A model generated the notes under the pieces. The model searched no databases, was not told the DNA's origin, and saw only the letters and a list, made by a program, of their open reading frames with translations. From CAZEER01 sp964511215 (GTDB taxonomy: Bacteria > Fidelibacterota > Marinisomatia > Marinisomatales > UBA1611): a DNA stretch of 24,585 nucleotides. The position numbers were made by a program, and so were the translations under genes. The stretch covers positions 1 to 24,585 of the forward strand of contig CAZEER010000032.1 in assembly GCA_964511215.1 (NCBI GenBank). Reading direction: 5' to 3'. Each line of letters begins with the position of its first letter. Positions within the stretch are counted from its first letter, which is position 1. This document shows positions 1 through 8,729 of this stretch, one piece after another.

Positions 1-144
1 ATAGATATAATGGATATTTTATTTATTACTGATATGTCATCAGGCTATGGATATGATCCGACACCTCCTGCTGATTACAATCTTGATGGATCAGTAAATA
101 TTTCAGATGTTATTCTTCTGGTGACCTATATCATCAGTAATTAG
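1..144 (+). CDS. C-terminal end of a dockerin-like repeat protein (5' truncated)
   Basis: Frame 1 is open from the window edge to a TAG at 142-144, giving 47 residues. The tail has two short repeats. The first is degenerate (around IDIMDILFITDM) and the second is clear (DYNLDGSVNISDVILLVTYI). The D-x-N-x-D-G-x-[VI]-[ND]-[IV]-x-D pattern is that of a type I dockerin-like, EF-hand-related calcium-binding repeat. In marine FCB-group bacteria such repeats often end large secreted or surface proteins, where they may serve as an anchoring or sorting tail rather than for cellulosome assembly. The catalytic or adhesive part of the protein lies outside the window, so its function cannot be named. Confidence 0.75.
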   Translation: MDIMDILFITDMSSGYGYDPTPPADYNLDGSVNISDVILLVTYIISN

Positions 145-232
145 TATTTTTTAATCAGCTTAATTTGTATGGAATTAAGTGTCTGTGTTGCTTGTTTTTG
201 TATAGTATAAATTATTGTACTATCTTACCACT

Positions 233-2542
233 ATGAATCGTAACAAATCACAATCCCCGATTCGTGAATGGTTTATTAGTCAAGCATTAAATCATTCTAA
301 AAGAACAATAATAATTTCCATTTTATTGACTCTGGTTATAGGGTCAGGTCTACGTTTTCTCGTTATGGATGATGATATGATGAAAATGCTGCCAAATGAT
401 TTGGATTCAAAAATCACTTGGGATGCAATACAGGATGAATTTGGTAGTACAGATATTATTTTTATAGCTTTTGGATTTGAGGGGCAATCAATTTTTTCAC
501 CAAAAGCCCTAGCAGATTTGTGGGCATTATCAGAAGAATTAAATGCTTCACCAAGTATTAAAGATGTTGCAAACATTTCCACTGGAACTCGTATTGATCA
601 GATTGATGGTTTTATGGAGATAGATGATTTACAACCCAGTCAAAATCTTAGCCAAAAGGATATTAATAAAATAATAAAATACCTCAATAAAAATCCGAAT
701 CAAAAAAATCAACTTGTTAGCCGTAATGGAGAATATTTTCTTACAATAGTTCAACCATATGATGAAATAGGCTTAGATCAATTTAGAAATGCAGTGGTAA
801 CTATAGGTGATGCAACTTTAGAAGGTTATGAAATTCACTATGGTGGAACTGCATATATTACTGGATCAATCCCAAAACTTATACGGGAAGATATCCAAAC
901 CTTAGTAAAGGTAGGGATGCTGATTATGGTTGCCATACTTCTGTTAAATCTTAGGAATCTTTCAGCTGTTGGAATGGTCATGATGGTTATTATATCATCA
1001 TTAATAGCTATGATGGGATTTATGGGATGGGCTTACAGATTAACAGGTTCAGACAAATTTTTATTTGCAATATTAAATACATCTATGCCAATTATATTGC
1101 TTACAATTGCTAATTCTGATGGTGTCCATGTTATTACAAAATTTTTCCGTGAAATGAGAAAAGAGAAGGATGTTAGAAATGCAGTTGCATCAAGCATGGA
1201 ATCATTATTGACTCCGATTTTTTTAACTAGTTTAACAACTATTGCGGCATTTTTAACAATGACTTCCTCACCCCTAGAGCCCCTTGTAGGATATGGTGTA
1301 TCCATTTCTGTAGGAATTGCGTGGGCATGGCTTATGAGTTCGTTGATGCTGCCATCAGTTATAAGTCTAAAAAAATGGGATAAACAATCCAAAGCGATAA
1401 TTAATGCAAGCCCATTTGAAAAGTTGATTAGTAGAATTGCTACTATCGTTATAAAGTATCCTAAATATGTATTTGGAATCGGGGTGTTGTTAGTTTTTAT
1501 TGGTTTTTCAGGATTGTATAAAATTACAGTAGATGTAAATCTAGCAAGTTTTTTCAAACCTGGAACAGAAATTCGTGATAGTATGGATTTTATGGATGAT
1601 GAAATGAGTGGGACACTGGATTTAAGAGTACGAGTCGAAGGAGATGTCAAAGATCCAGAGCTATTACAAAAAATTGAATCATTACAAGGGTTTATCAAAG
1701 AAAAGGATAATGTTGTGGTTACATACTCTATCGCGGATATCGTCAAACAAATGCATCGCACGGTTATGAATGATAATAAAAATTACGAGTTTATTCCCGA
1801 AGAGAGAGAAAAAGTTAATAATCTATTTACTATGTATTCTATGTCTGGAGATCCTGGGGATTTTTCCAGTTTGGTTGATTATGATTACTCATCAGCATTG
1901 ATTACAGCATTGAGTACAGTAATTAGTACTGAAGATGTTTTTTCATTTGTTGAGGAAACTAAAAAATATATTGATGATCATTTTAATACATATGGCAAGG
2001 TAGATGTGACAGGTGTTATTGTTGTACTAAGGGACATGGTGGTTTTAGTAATCCAATCTTCAATTTTAAGTATCCTTATATCCTTGATTTTAATAGGGGT
2101 AATTGCAGGATTATTTTTTAATCGTCTTCTGTGGGGTCTCCTTGCGGTGGTTCCATTGACAGGAGCTGTTGTCCTAAATTTTGGGCTTATGGGGCATTTT
2201 AGTATTACCTTAAATCACATAACTGCGATTTTATCATCAATAATAATTGGAGTAGGCGTAGATTTTGCCATACATTTTATTTCACAATTTCGGAATCTTT
2301 CAAATTGCACTGCACCAGAAAAACTGAGTTACGATGTTATTCAGGATGTGGGCTATCCCATTATTTTAGATGCTGGATCTAATATGGGATTTGGAGCATT
2401 ACTATTTTCCGCATTTATTCCAGTCCAATATATAGGAGGGTTAATGGTCTTTGCTATGTTATCTACATCATTAGGCACTTTAATTTTATTAGCATCTCTT
2501 ACTGAGTTATTAAAGTATCATTTAGTTGCAAATGAAAATTAA
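233..2542 (+). CDS. RND superfamily exporter, MMPL family
   Basis: This 769-aa inner-membrane protein has the duplicated RND layout: one membrane helix (about residues 25-44), a roughly 180-residue periplasmic loop, five helices (about 222-377), then the same pattern again (helix at about 408-430, second loop, helices from about 605 to the end). Each half carries an acidic residue in its fourth helix, Asp296 in NSDGVHV and Asp677 in IGVGVDFAIHF; these are typical proton-relay positions. The family exports lipids or other hydrophobic molecules using the proton gradient, and the substrate here is unknown. I start at the ATG at 233 rather than the in-frame TTG at 215. The stop overlaps the following LolA-like gene by 11 bases, which suggests translational coupling and a shared role in envelope lipid or lipoprotein traffic. 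Confidence 0.88.
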   Translation: MNRNKSQSPIREWFISQALNHSKRTIIISILLTLVIGSGLRFLVMDDDMMKMLPNDLDSKITWDAIQDEFGSTDIIFIAFGFEGQSIFSPKALADLWALSEELNASPSIKDVANISTGTRIDQIDGFMEIDDLQPSQNLSQKDINKIIKYLNKNPNQKNQLVSRNGEYFLTIVQPYDEIGLDQFRNAVVTIGDATLEGYEIHYGGTAYITGSIPKLIREDIQTLVKVGMLIMVAILLLNLRNLSAVGMVMMVIISSLIAMMGFMGWAYRLTGSDKFLFAILNTSMPIILLTIANSDGVHVITKFFREMRKEKDVRNAVASSMESLLTPIFLTSLTTIAAFLTMTSSPLEPLVGYGVSISVGIAWAWLMSSLMLPSVISLKKWDKQSKAIINASPFEKLISRIATIVIKYPKYVFGIGVLLVFIGFSGLYKITVDVNLASFFKPGTEIRDSMDFMDDEMSGTLDLRVRVEGDVKDPELLQKIESLQGFIKEKDNVVVTYSIADIVKQMHRTVMNDNKNYEFIPEEREKVNNLFTMYSMSGDPGDFSSLVDYDYSSALITALSTVISTEDVFSFVEETKKYIDDHFNTYGKVDVTGVIVVLRDMVVLVIQSSILSILISLILIGVIAGLFFNRLLWGLLAVVPLTGAVVLNFGLMGHFSITLNHITAILSSIIIGVGVDFAIHFISQFRNLSNCTAPEKLSYDVIQDVGYPIILDAGSNMGFGALLFSAFIPVQYIGGLMVFAMLSTSLGTLILLASLTELLKYHLVANEN

Positions 2543-3284
2543 AATTTTAATTATATTTATTTATCCATTCATTCTAGTAGCACAATCAGGGATGGAAATA
2601 GCTTCGATGTTAGACAAGAAACCAGCACCATATAATCTTGTTAATAATATCAGGATGATCCTTACAAACTCGAAAGGAAAGTCTCGCATAAATACAATGA
2701 TGTCAAAATCAATAAATAAAAATAAAAAACAAATAATCTGGTTTTTAGAGCCTAAAGATGATAGGGGTGTTTCATTTTTAAAAATTGAGCATGATGATAG
2801 AGATGATGCCATGCGCATGTGGTTACCAGCATTTAAAAAAGTACGACGTATCTCAGCGAAGAAGAAAGGTGATGCTTTTATGGGATCTGATCTTAGTTTT
2901 GAAGATTTATCGAGTCGTGAATTAATAAATAATAATTATAGTCGTTTAGAAGATGAAATGTTAGATAATCAATCCTGTTATGTTTTGGAAACCATTCCAA
3001 AAAAAGTAGCGAGATCATCTTATTCAAAACATATCTCATGGATTGATAAAAACACCATTAATCTTTTAAAAGAACATTCTTATAATAAAAGGGGAGAACT
3101 GAAAAAAGAAAAAGACTTCCACTATGATATAATTAGCAATTATCAAATATTAAAACGTGTTTTTGTAAAAGATGTTCTGGATCAGCATACTACAGAAGTA
3201 ATTTTCTCAGAAATAAAAATAGATGTTGAGTTGAATGAAAATTTATTCCATGAAAAAAATCTAAAACGTATTCCTAGAGAATAA
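2532..3284 (+). CDS. LolA-like outer-membrane lipoprotein-sorting protein
   Basis: This 250-aa protein has an N-terminal signal peptide (hydrophobic stretch up to about AQSG) and matches the LolA_like family (COG2834/PF17131 type). The visible family hallmarks are DRGVSFLKIEHDD, then MRMWLPAFKKVRRIS, then FMGSDLSFEDL. Such proteins are periplasmic beta-barrel-like carriers that bind a lipid or acyl chain, and they are commonly encoded next to an MMPL/RND exporter, as here. The start is the ATG at 2532, inside the end of the RND gene; an in-frame TTG at 2526 is less likely. I infer that exporter and carrier form one lipid- or lipoprotein-transport unit. It could equally carry a pigment or other hydrophobic cargo. 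Confidence 0.82.
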   Translation: MKIKILIIFIYPFILVAQSGMEIASMLDKKPAPYNLVNNIRMILTNSKGKSRINTMMSKSINKNKKQIIWFLEPKDDRGVSFLKIEHDDRDDAMRMWLPAFKKVRRISAKKKGDAFMGSDLSFEDLSSRELINNNYSRLEDEMLDNQSCYVLETIPKKVARSSYSKHISWIDKNTINLLKEHSYNKRGELKKEKDFHYDIISNYQILKRVFVKDVLDQHTTEVIFSEIKIDVELNENLFHEKNLKRIPRE

Positions 3285-3298
3285 TATTTTCTAGAGAC

Positions 3299-5644
3299 TT
3301 AATTCCGTAGAGGTTTACCTTTTTTTAACATATACCTAATTCGATCCTGAGAAAGTTTTTCGCCAGCTAATGAAACAAATGCTTCGCGCTCAATATCTAA
3401 AATATATTGTTCATCCACAGATTTTGTAAGACCGGCCTTATCACCACCAGTTAATACATAAGCGAGTTTTTTCCCGATCTTCATATCGTGCTCTGATATT
3501 TTACCTTGCATTTTAAATCCTTTTAGCGCCATTGCCATTGCAGTTCTTCCGCCAACACCAGGAAGTTTTAAGTCGTCCCTATAAGTTGGTGGATTATAGC
3601 CATCTGCTAGTTCTATTGCTTTGTTTTTTGCGGCTTGAATTTGATAGGTTCTATTTAGAATAACGGTATCATCCTTTTTAAGATAACCGAGGTGTTTTGC
3701 TTCATCAGCACTTGTCGCAATTTTAGCAAAACCAACGGTCTCAAAGGCTTTTTGTATTTTTTGAAATGCACCCATTCTGCCAGTTCTTCCATCTAATGAG
3801 TTTAATATCATTCTCAGGTTACCACCACCACCAGGTATGAGTCCGACACCTACTTCTACAAGTCCCATATATGTTTCCGCCGCTGCAATCCTGTGGGCAG
3901 CTGGCTGTACCATTTCGACACCACCACCAAGTGTAAGTTGGAATGGAGCTGCTACGATTGGACCTTTTGAGAATCTTATTCTCTGAGTAGTGTCCTGCAT
4001 TGTTTTAACTGCAAAATCCAATGCTTCCCATTGATTATTTTGGCTCAGTTCTAGGAGTAGGTTTAAATTCGCACCAGCAGAAAAATTTGCTCCCTGATGA
4101 CCTAAAACCATTGCACGGTAATTGCCTTCTTCTATGAGATCGATTGCCATGTTTATCATCTCTATATAGGAACTATCAATAGGATGTAGAGTTGGTTGGA
4201 GTATAGAGTGAAACTCTACATTTAATACTCCATCACCAAGGTCATTAACACTTGCACTTAGGTCTCTTTTAATTGTATTCCCTGAAGATTTATGAATAGC
4301 GATATTGAATACGTTTGGATTTTTTTCAATTCGAACAGGTTCTTTTTTGATTGGACACCAATATGTTTGATAACCATTATTAATTGTATAAAAATTTTCT
4401 CGGCCTGAGTCTAGCATCTCTAGAACCCATGTGGGCACCTTTTTGCCTTCGCCTACCATACGATCAACAGATCTAGTAACGCCAATTGCGTCCCATCCTT
4501 CGAAAGGACCTGCTTCCCATCCAAAACCCCATTTCATTGCATTGTCAATATTAATGATATCATCAGAAATTTCAGGTATCCGGTTTGCGCTGTAGATAAG
4601 TGTTTTTGCTGTGACTTCCCAAAAATATTTACTTCCGCGATCATTACCATAACATAGAGCAGTCATTTTATCAACCAACTTTTGTCTATCTTTAGCAATT
4701 CGAAAACAGTCAAAACGGACCGGTGACATCGGTGTATATTCCCCTGTTTTTAGATTGACTGAGTGGATTGATCGATCTTCATTTTTCTTATAGAAACCGG
4801 CTTTAGTTTTTTGACCTAAACGATTTGATTTTATTAGTGTGTCCAAAATATTAGGGATTTGAAATATATCACGCTCTTCGTCCTCTATCGCTTTTTCATA
4901 AGTTGTTAGAGAGACATTTTTCAGTGTATCCAATCCAACTATATCAGCAGTTCGGAAAGTAGCACTTTTGGGTCTGCCTGATATGGGACCGGTGAGTTTG
5001 TCTACTTCTTCCACTGAAAGTTCATTTTTGATAGCGAGTTTAACCGCTGTCATCATGCCAAAAACGCCAATCCGATTACCAATAAAGTTGGGTGTATCCT
5101 TGGCGTGTACGATTCCTTTACCTAATATAGATTCTCCAAATTCAATCATAGAATTATAAGTTTCTTCGGATGTCTCTTTTCCACGAACTAGTTCCAATAG
5201 TTGCATATATCTGGGTGGATTAAAAAAATGGGTAATCATGAATCGTTGTCGAACTTCTTTAGGTAGTGAAACTGTTAGGTCACTTAAGGGGATGCCAGAT
5301 GTGTTTGAGGTAAGGAGTGCTGTGTTTTTTAAGTGAGGCAAGAGTTTTTGATAAACTTTTTCTTTTATATCTAATCTTTCAACAACTGCTTCTAGAACCC
5401 AGTCTACCTCACCGATTTTTGCTAAATCATTATCATAGGTGCACGGTGTAACCAGGCTTGCATTTTTAGGTTTATAAAGTGGTGTCGGTTTTAATGAAGA
5501 TAGAGATTCTTTTCCCTTAAGAGCTAGTTCCATGCTTATATCAAATAAATAAGATGGGATACCTGCATTACTTAAATGGCCTGCTATCTGGGCACCCATC
5601 ACTCCAGAACCAAGAACCGCAACTCGTTCAAAATTTTTTGGCAT
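3299..5644 (-). CDS. fadN: 3-hydroxyacyl-CoA dehydrogenase / enoyl-CoA hydratase, FadN type
   Basis: This 781-aa bifunctional beta-oxidation enzyme has the dehydrogenase domain first and the hydratase domain second, which is the FadN order of Bacillus and the reverse of E. coli FadB/FadJ. The N-terminus has the NAD-binding motif VAVLGSGVMGAQIAGHLSNA. The dehydrogenase signature HFFNPPRYMQLLELVRG follows at about residue 140. The crotonase part near the C-terminus shows the FSAGANL oxyanion-hole region and both catalytic glutamates, in LGGGVEM and in GLVEVGVGLIPGGGG. The enzyme hydrates enoyl-CoA and oxidises the product to 3-ketoacyl-CoA in the cytoplasm. It is the last gene of the operon, 3 bases after fadA, and converges on the LolA-like gene with only 14 bases between the stops. 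Confidence 0.93.
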   Translation of the reverse strand: MPKNFERVAVLGSGVMGAQIAGHLSNAGIPSYLFDISMELALKGKESLSSLKPTPLYKPKNASLVTPCTYDNDLAKIGEVDWVLEAVVERLDIKEKVYQKLLPHLKNTALLTSNTSGIPLSDLTVSLPKEVRQRFMITHFFNPPRYMQLLELVRGKETSEETYNSMIEFGESILGKGIVHAKDTPNFIGNRIGVFGMMTAVKLAIKNELSVEEVDKLTGPISGRPKSATFRTADIVGLDTLKNVSLTTYEKAIEDEERDIFQIPNILDTLIKSNRLGQKTKAGFYKKNEDRSIHSVNLKTGEYTPMSPVRFDCFRIAKDRQKLVDKMTALCYGNDRGSKYFWEVTAKTLIYSANRIPEISDDIINIDNAMKWGFGWEAGPFEGWDAIGVTRSVDRMVGEGKKVPTWVLEMLDSGRENFYTINNGYQTYWCPIKKEPVRIEKNPNVFNIAIHKSSGNTIKRDLSASVNDLGDGVLNVEFHSILQPTLHPIDSSYIEMINMAIDLIEEGNYRAMVLGHQGANFSAGANLNLLLELSQNNQWEALDFAVKTMQDTTQRIRFSKGPIVAAPFQLTLGGGVEMVQPAAHRIAAAETYMGLVEVGVGLIPGGGGNLRMILNSLDGRTGRMGAFQKIQKAFETVGFAKIATSADEAKHLGYLKKDDTVILNRTYQIQAAKNKAIELADGYNPPTYRDDLKLPGVGGRTAMAMALKGFKMQGKISEHDMKIGKKLAYVLTGGDKAGLTKSVDEQYILDIEREAFVSLAGEKLSQDRIRYMLKKGKPLRN

Positions 5645-5647
5645 AGC

Positions 5648-6778
5648 TTAAATCCTTTCTATAATTGTAGCAATACCTTGGCCTGAACCAATACACATGG
5701 TTGCCAAACCTAATGTTGCATTTTGTTGTTCTAAAACATTAACCAGAGTTGTAATAATTCTTGCTCCTGAGCACCCAAGCGGATGACCGAGTGCAATTGC
5801 TCCTCCATTAAGATTAACTTTATTTTTATCCCATTTCCCGCTCTGTATAACAAAAAGGGCTTGGGCAGCAAAAGCTTCATTCAATTCAATGACGTCAATA
5901 TCCTCTAAAGTTATTCCTGCATTTTTAAGTACTTTTTCTGTAGCAGGGATAGGACCCTTACCCATTTTTTTCCAATCTAGACCTACAATCGATCTTCCTT
6001 TTATTGATGCTCGTATTTTTAATCCATTAGTATCAGCAAATTTACGACTTGTTATTAGTAGTGCTGAAGCGCCTATTGATATTGGGCTAGATGTGGCTGC
6101 CGTTATTGAACCATTTTCTAAAAAAGATGGACTTAGGCTTTTAATTTTTTCTAGGTCAGGCTCTCTTGGTCCTTCATCTTTATCGATAGTATTTTCACCA
6201 TATATATCGATTGAAATGACTTCATTATCAAATCTACCATTTTCCCATGCTTCCATTGCTTTTCGGTGAGAATTAATAGCAAATATTTCCTGATCATCAC
6301 GAGAAATAGTTCCCTCAGCCGCAAGAATTTCTGCTGTCTCACCCATACCAATATAATATTCTAATTCAGCAAGATCTGGATGAAAATCAGGGTTGAATCC
6401 CCCCATAGGTACAGAGAACATGTCTTCCACACCAGATGCAATACCTGCCTCGATGTCTCCACTTTCAATTTTTGTACTTATTTGATGTACGGCGTCCATG
6501 GATGATCCACAGAATCTATTTACTACTGATCCTCCAGATGTTTCAGGTATACCTGCGAGGATAGCAACACCTTTAGCCATTAGCATTCCCTGTGGACCTT
6601 CAGGGAATGCACAACCTAGAATAAGATCTTCAACCTTTTTTGGGTCGAACTTTTTGTTTCTTACTAATAAAGATTTTACTACTTGAGCAGTTAAGTCATC
6701 AGGACGAATGCCAACCAAATTACCATTTTTTATTCCAATCGGAGATCGAACTGCATCAATAATGACGGCTTCAGACAT
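5648..6778 (-). CDS. fadA: acetyl-CoA acyltransferase (3-ketoacyl-CoA thiolase)
   Basis: This 376-aa thiolase catalyses the last step of beta-oxidation, cleaving 3-ketoacyl-CoA with CoA to release acetyl-CoA. All catalytic features are visible: the nucleophilic Cys90 in VNRFCGSSMDA, the NEAFAAQ motif, His332 in GHPLGCSGAR, and the C-terminal Cys362 in MCIGSGQG. Its length is close to the family norm of about 390. The ATG at 6778 has only a weak AGGT-like ribosome site upstream. It sits between a 41-codon ORF (13-base gap) and fadN (3-base gap), so it should be translated from a polycistronic fad message. Confidence 0.94.
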   Translation of the reverse strand: MSEAVIIDAVRSPIGIKNGNLVGIRPDDLTAQVVKSLLVRNKKFDPKKVEDLILGCAFPEGPQGMLMAKGVAILAGIPETSGGSVVNRFCGSSMDAVHQISTKIESGDIEAGIASGVEDMFSVPMGGFNPDFHPDLAELEYYIGMGETAEILAAEGTISRDDQEIFAINSHRKAMEAWENGRFDNEVISIDIYGENTIDKDEGPREPDLEKIKSLSPSFLENGSITAATSSPISIGASALLITSRKFADTNGLKIRASIKGRSIVGLDWKKMGKGPIPATEKVLKNAGITLEDIDVIELNEAFAAQALFVIQSGKWDKNKVNLNGGAIALGHPLGCSGARIITTLVNVLEQQNATLGLATMCIGSGQGIATIIERI

Positions 6779-6791
6779 AATTAATTACCTA

Positions 6792-6917
6792 TTATCTTTT
6801 TTCACGGTTATACAGAAAGTTGCAAAGATCGAGATCAGAAAGATCTATTTGCGAGATATTCCTATGAGATCGATCTCTACCTACTTTTAATAATTTTTTA
6901 AATTTTGATTTTTTCAT
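6792..6917 (-). CDS. small basic protein encoded inside the fad operon (41 aa, unknown)
   Basis: A 41-codon ORF lies between fadE and fadA on the same strand. It has an ATG at 6917 with an excellent AAGGAG ribosome-binding site 6 bases upstream (plus-strand 6924-6929), placed in the 19-base gap after the fadE stop. Its TAA ends 13 bases before the fadA start. The protein begins MKKSKFKKLLKVGRDR, is strongly basic at the N-terminus, has an acidic centre (QIDLSDLDLC) and ends in NREKR. There is no signal peptide or obvious membrane helix. The tight spacing and ribosome site support a real gene, better placed than the weak site of fadA itself. I recognise no family. The same DNA can also fold as a hairpin, so a regulatory spacer is the alternative. 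Confidence 0.55.
   Translation of the reverse strand: MKKSKFKKLLKVGRDRSHRNISQIDLSDLDLCNFLYNREKR
6824..6878 (-). other. inverted repeat in the fadE-fadA interval, possible mRNA hairpin
   Basis: On the minus-strand transcript AGAGATCGA (plus 6870-6878) can pair with TCGATCTTT (plus 6824-6832), giving a 9-bp stem with one G-U pair and a loop of about 37 bases. The left arm is also part of a perfect 12-bp palindrome, GAGATCGATCTC, at 6866-6877. Several other GATC-containing words cluster here. It lies inside the 41-codon ORF. It could tune expression between fadE and fadA, or be a by-product of repeated AGATC words. Confidence 0.3.
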
Positions 6918-6936
6918 AGTGTACTCCTTAAGCTAG

Positions 6937-8727
6937 TTAGAATGGATATTTATTTTGTTGAAACATAAAATTGCCGAGTTTCTTTTTTAGTGTGATTGTA
7001 TCTGTTTTTAAAGCCATCATTATTTTTAGTTTTTCAATTGGCTTTTGAATGTTTTCTGGTACAGTTTTAGTAAAAATTTTATTTAAACACTTATTGCTCA
7101 TTAATGCAATATCTAATAGTGATTCTGCAACGTCAATCTTGGCGATAATGTATGTCATCTTAGAAGGATTATTTGAAGAAAGATTTTGCTGAACGCGAGA
7201 GACTACTGATTCGGCTGTAAAGATATTTGTAAATATATCTGCAAGTATTTCACTTAGCTGCTGCTCATGTTTTAGGTCTTGTCCATATTCGCAGAGAGCT
7301 TCTTGGAAAATTAGAGCAGTTAATTTCTTTGCTGCTTCTAAAGCTTGTCTCTCTTCTGCCAATGGGTCATCTGGATCCGACTCAATCTTTGAATTGGAAA
7401 ATTGTTCTAAATTTTTGAGGAAATCTCTTAATGAAATTTCTTCCATCAATACTTTTTTCATCATATATCCTGTGATAATTGCGCGATTAATCTCATTGGT
7501 TCCTTCCCAGATCTGATTAATACGATCATCTCGATAGGCCATTGCCAAAGGATATTCTTCTATAAACCCATATCCACCAAATATCTGAAGACAATGATCA
7601 ACGACCATGGATGATGTTTCACTACCATAGACTTTTGCCATAGAAGCCTCCACCGCAAATCGTTCCATGGCTTTGCCCATCTTTTTATAATAATCGGGGT
7701 CAGACTTATCTAACTCATCGATTGAATCCTGAATCATACCAACGGTTCTGTATAACATAGTATCAGCAACATATGTTTGTACAGTTGAATCAGCAATTTT
7801 TCCTATTATGGAATCAAAATTAGCAATTGGTTGGCCAAACTGTCTTCTCTCGAGCGCATATTGCATTGTTTTTTCGATAGCAAGCTTTGATCCACCCACA
7901 CTTGCGGCACCTAATTTATATCTACCTATATTCAGAGCATTAAATGCAATTGCAGCACCTTCCCCAATTTTATAGAGAAGGTTTTTGACAGGAATTTTGG
8001 CATTGTCAAACTTTAAGGATGTTGTTGATGAACCTTTCATACCCATCTTCTTTTCTTCATTTCCAATAGAAAAACCTTCTGTGTTGCGCTCAACAATAAA
8101 TCCAGAGAATTGATCCCCATCTATTTGTGCAAGTATAGTGTATATATCTGCCCAACCACCATTACTGATAAACTGTTTCTCCCCATTTAAAATATAATGT
8201 TTTCCATCTTCAGAAAGGGTAGCGGTTGTCTTTGCAGAAAGTGCATCTGATCCAGAAGATGGCTCAGTTAAACCATATGCTGCTATCCATTCTCCGGTCA
8301 TTAGTTTAGGCAAATATTTCTTTTTTTGTTCTGGTGTACCAAAAAATACAATTCCCAGAGTACCTATCCCAGTTTGGACCCCAAAAGTACAACCAAAAGA
8401 AGCAGAGCCACTTCTGCCAACACCTTCAGTAACAAGACATGCCGTGATTTTATCTAGTTCAGTGCCTCCATATTGTTCGGGAGTGTCAATACCAATAAGA
8501 CCTAACTCTCCCATTTCACGCAGGATTTTTCTACTAAGATCTTCGTCTAATTTTTCTATTTTTTTAATATTTGGATATATTTTATCCTGAGCATAATTCA
8601 ATATCATTTGTTCAATTTCTTTATGCTCATCACTGAACATTTCCCTACAGAAGATTTTTTTTAGTGCGGTTGGGGCCACAAGCCATTGGCCTCCAGTTTT
8701 TAGATCCAGTATTTCTCTGATATTCAT
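6937..8727 (-). CDS. fadE: acyl-CoA dehydrogenase
   Basis: This 596-aa flavoenzyme performs the first oxidation of beta-oxidation, acyl-CoA to trans-2-enoyl-CoA, passing electrons to ETF. The N-terminal helical domain includes PEQYGGTELDKITACLVTEG. The middle beta domain has AAYGLTEPSSGSDALSAKT and the FISNGGWADIY region. The C-terminal helical domain has ERRQFGQPI and IWEGTNEINR, which contains the likely catalytic glutamate. An extra tail of about 170 residues makes it the long type (about 600 aa) paired with FadN/FadA in Bacillus. The ATG at 8727 lies 2 bases after the tetR stop; an in-frame TTG at 8733 would overlap that stop but is less likely. A purine-rich AAAGAG precedes the ATG. Confidence 0.92.
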   Translation of the reverse strand: MNIREILDLKTGGQWLVAPTALKKIFCREMFSDEHKEIEQMILNYAQDKIYPNIKKIEKLDEDLSRKILREMGELGLIGIDTPEQYGGTELDKITACLVTEGVGRSGSASFGCTFGVQTGIGTLGIVFFGTPEQKKKYLPKLMTGEWIAAYGLTEPSSGSDALSAKTTATLSEDGKHYILNGEKQFISNGGWADIYTILAQIDGDQFSGFIVERNTEGFSIGNEEKKMGMKGSSTTSLKFDNAKIPVKNLLYKIGEGAAIAFNALNIGRYKLGAASVGGSKLAIEKTMQYALERRQFGQPIANFDSIIGKIADSTVQTYVADTMLYRTVGMIQDSIDELDKSDPDYYKKMGKAMERFAVEASMAKVYGSETSSMVVDHCLQIFGGYGFIEEYPLAMAYRDDRINQIWEGTNEINRAIITGYMMKKVLMEEISLRDFLKNLEQFSNSKIESDPDDPLAEERQALEAAKKLTALIFQEALCEYGQDLKHEQQLSEILADIFTNIFTAESVVSRVQQNLSSNNPSKMTYIIAKIDVAESLLDIALMSNKCLNKIFTKTVPENIQKPIEKLKIMMALKTDTITLKKKLGNFMFQQNKYPF

Positions 8728-8729
8728 TT

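Noticed and set aside
169..210. 13-codon ORF (MELSVCVACFCIV) before the RND gene
   Set aside because: It has no ribosome-binding site, and such a short ORF is expected by chance in an intergenic stretch.
1033..1761. 242-codon minus-strand ORF inside the RND exporter
   Set aside because: It is antisense to a clear conserved membrane protein, and its hydrophobic composition mirrors the real gene.
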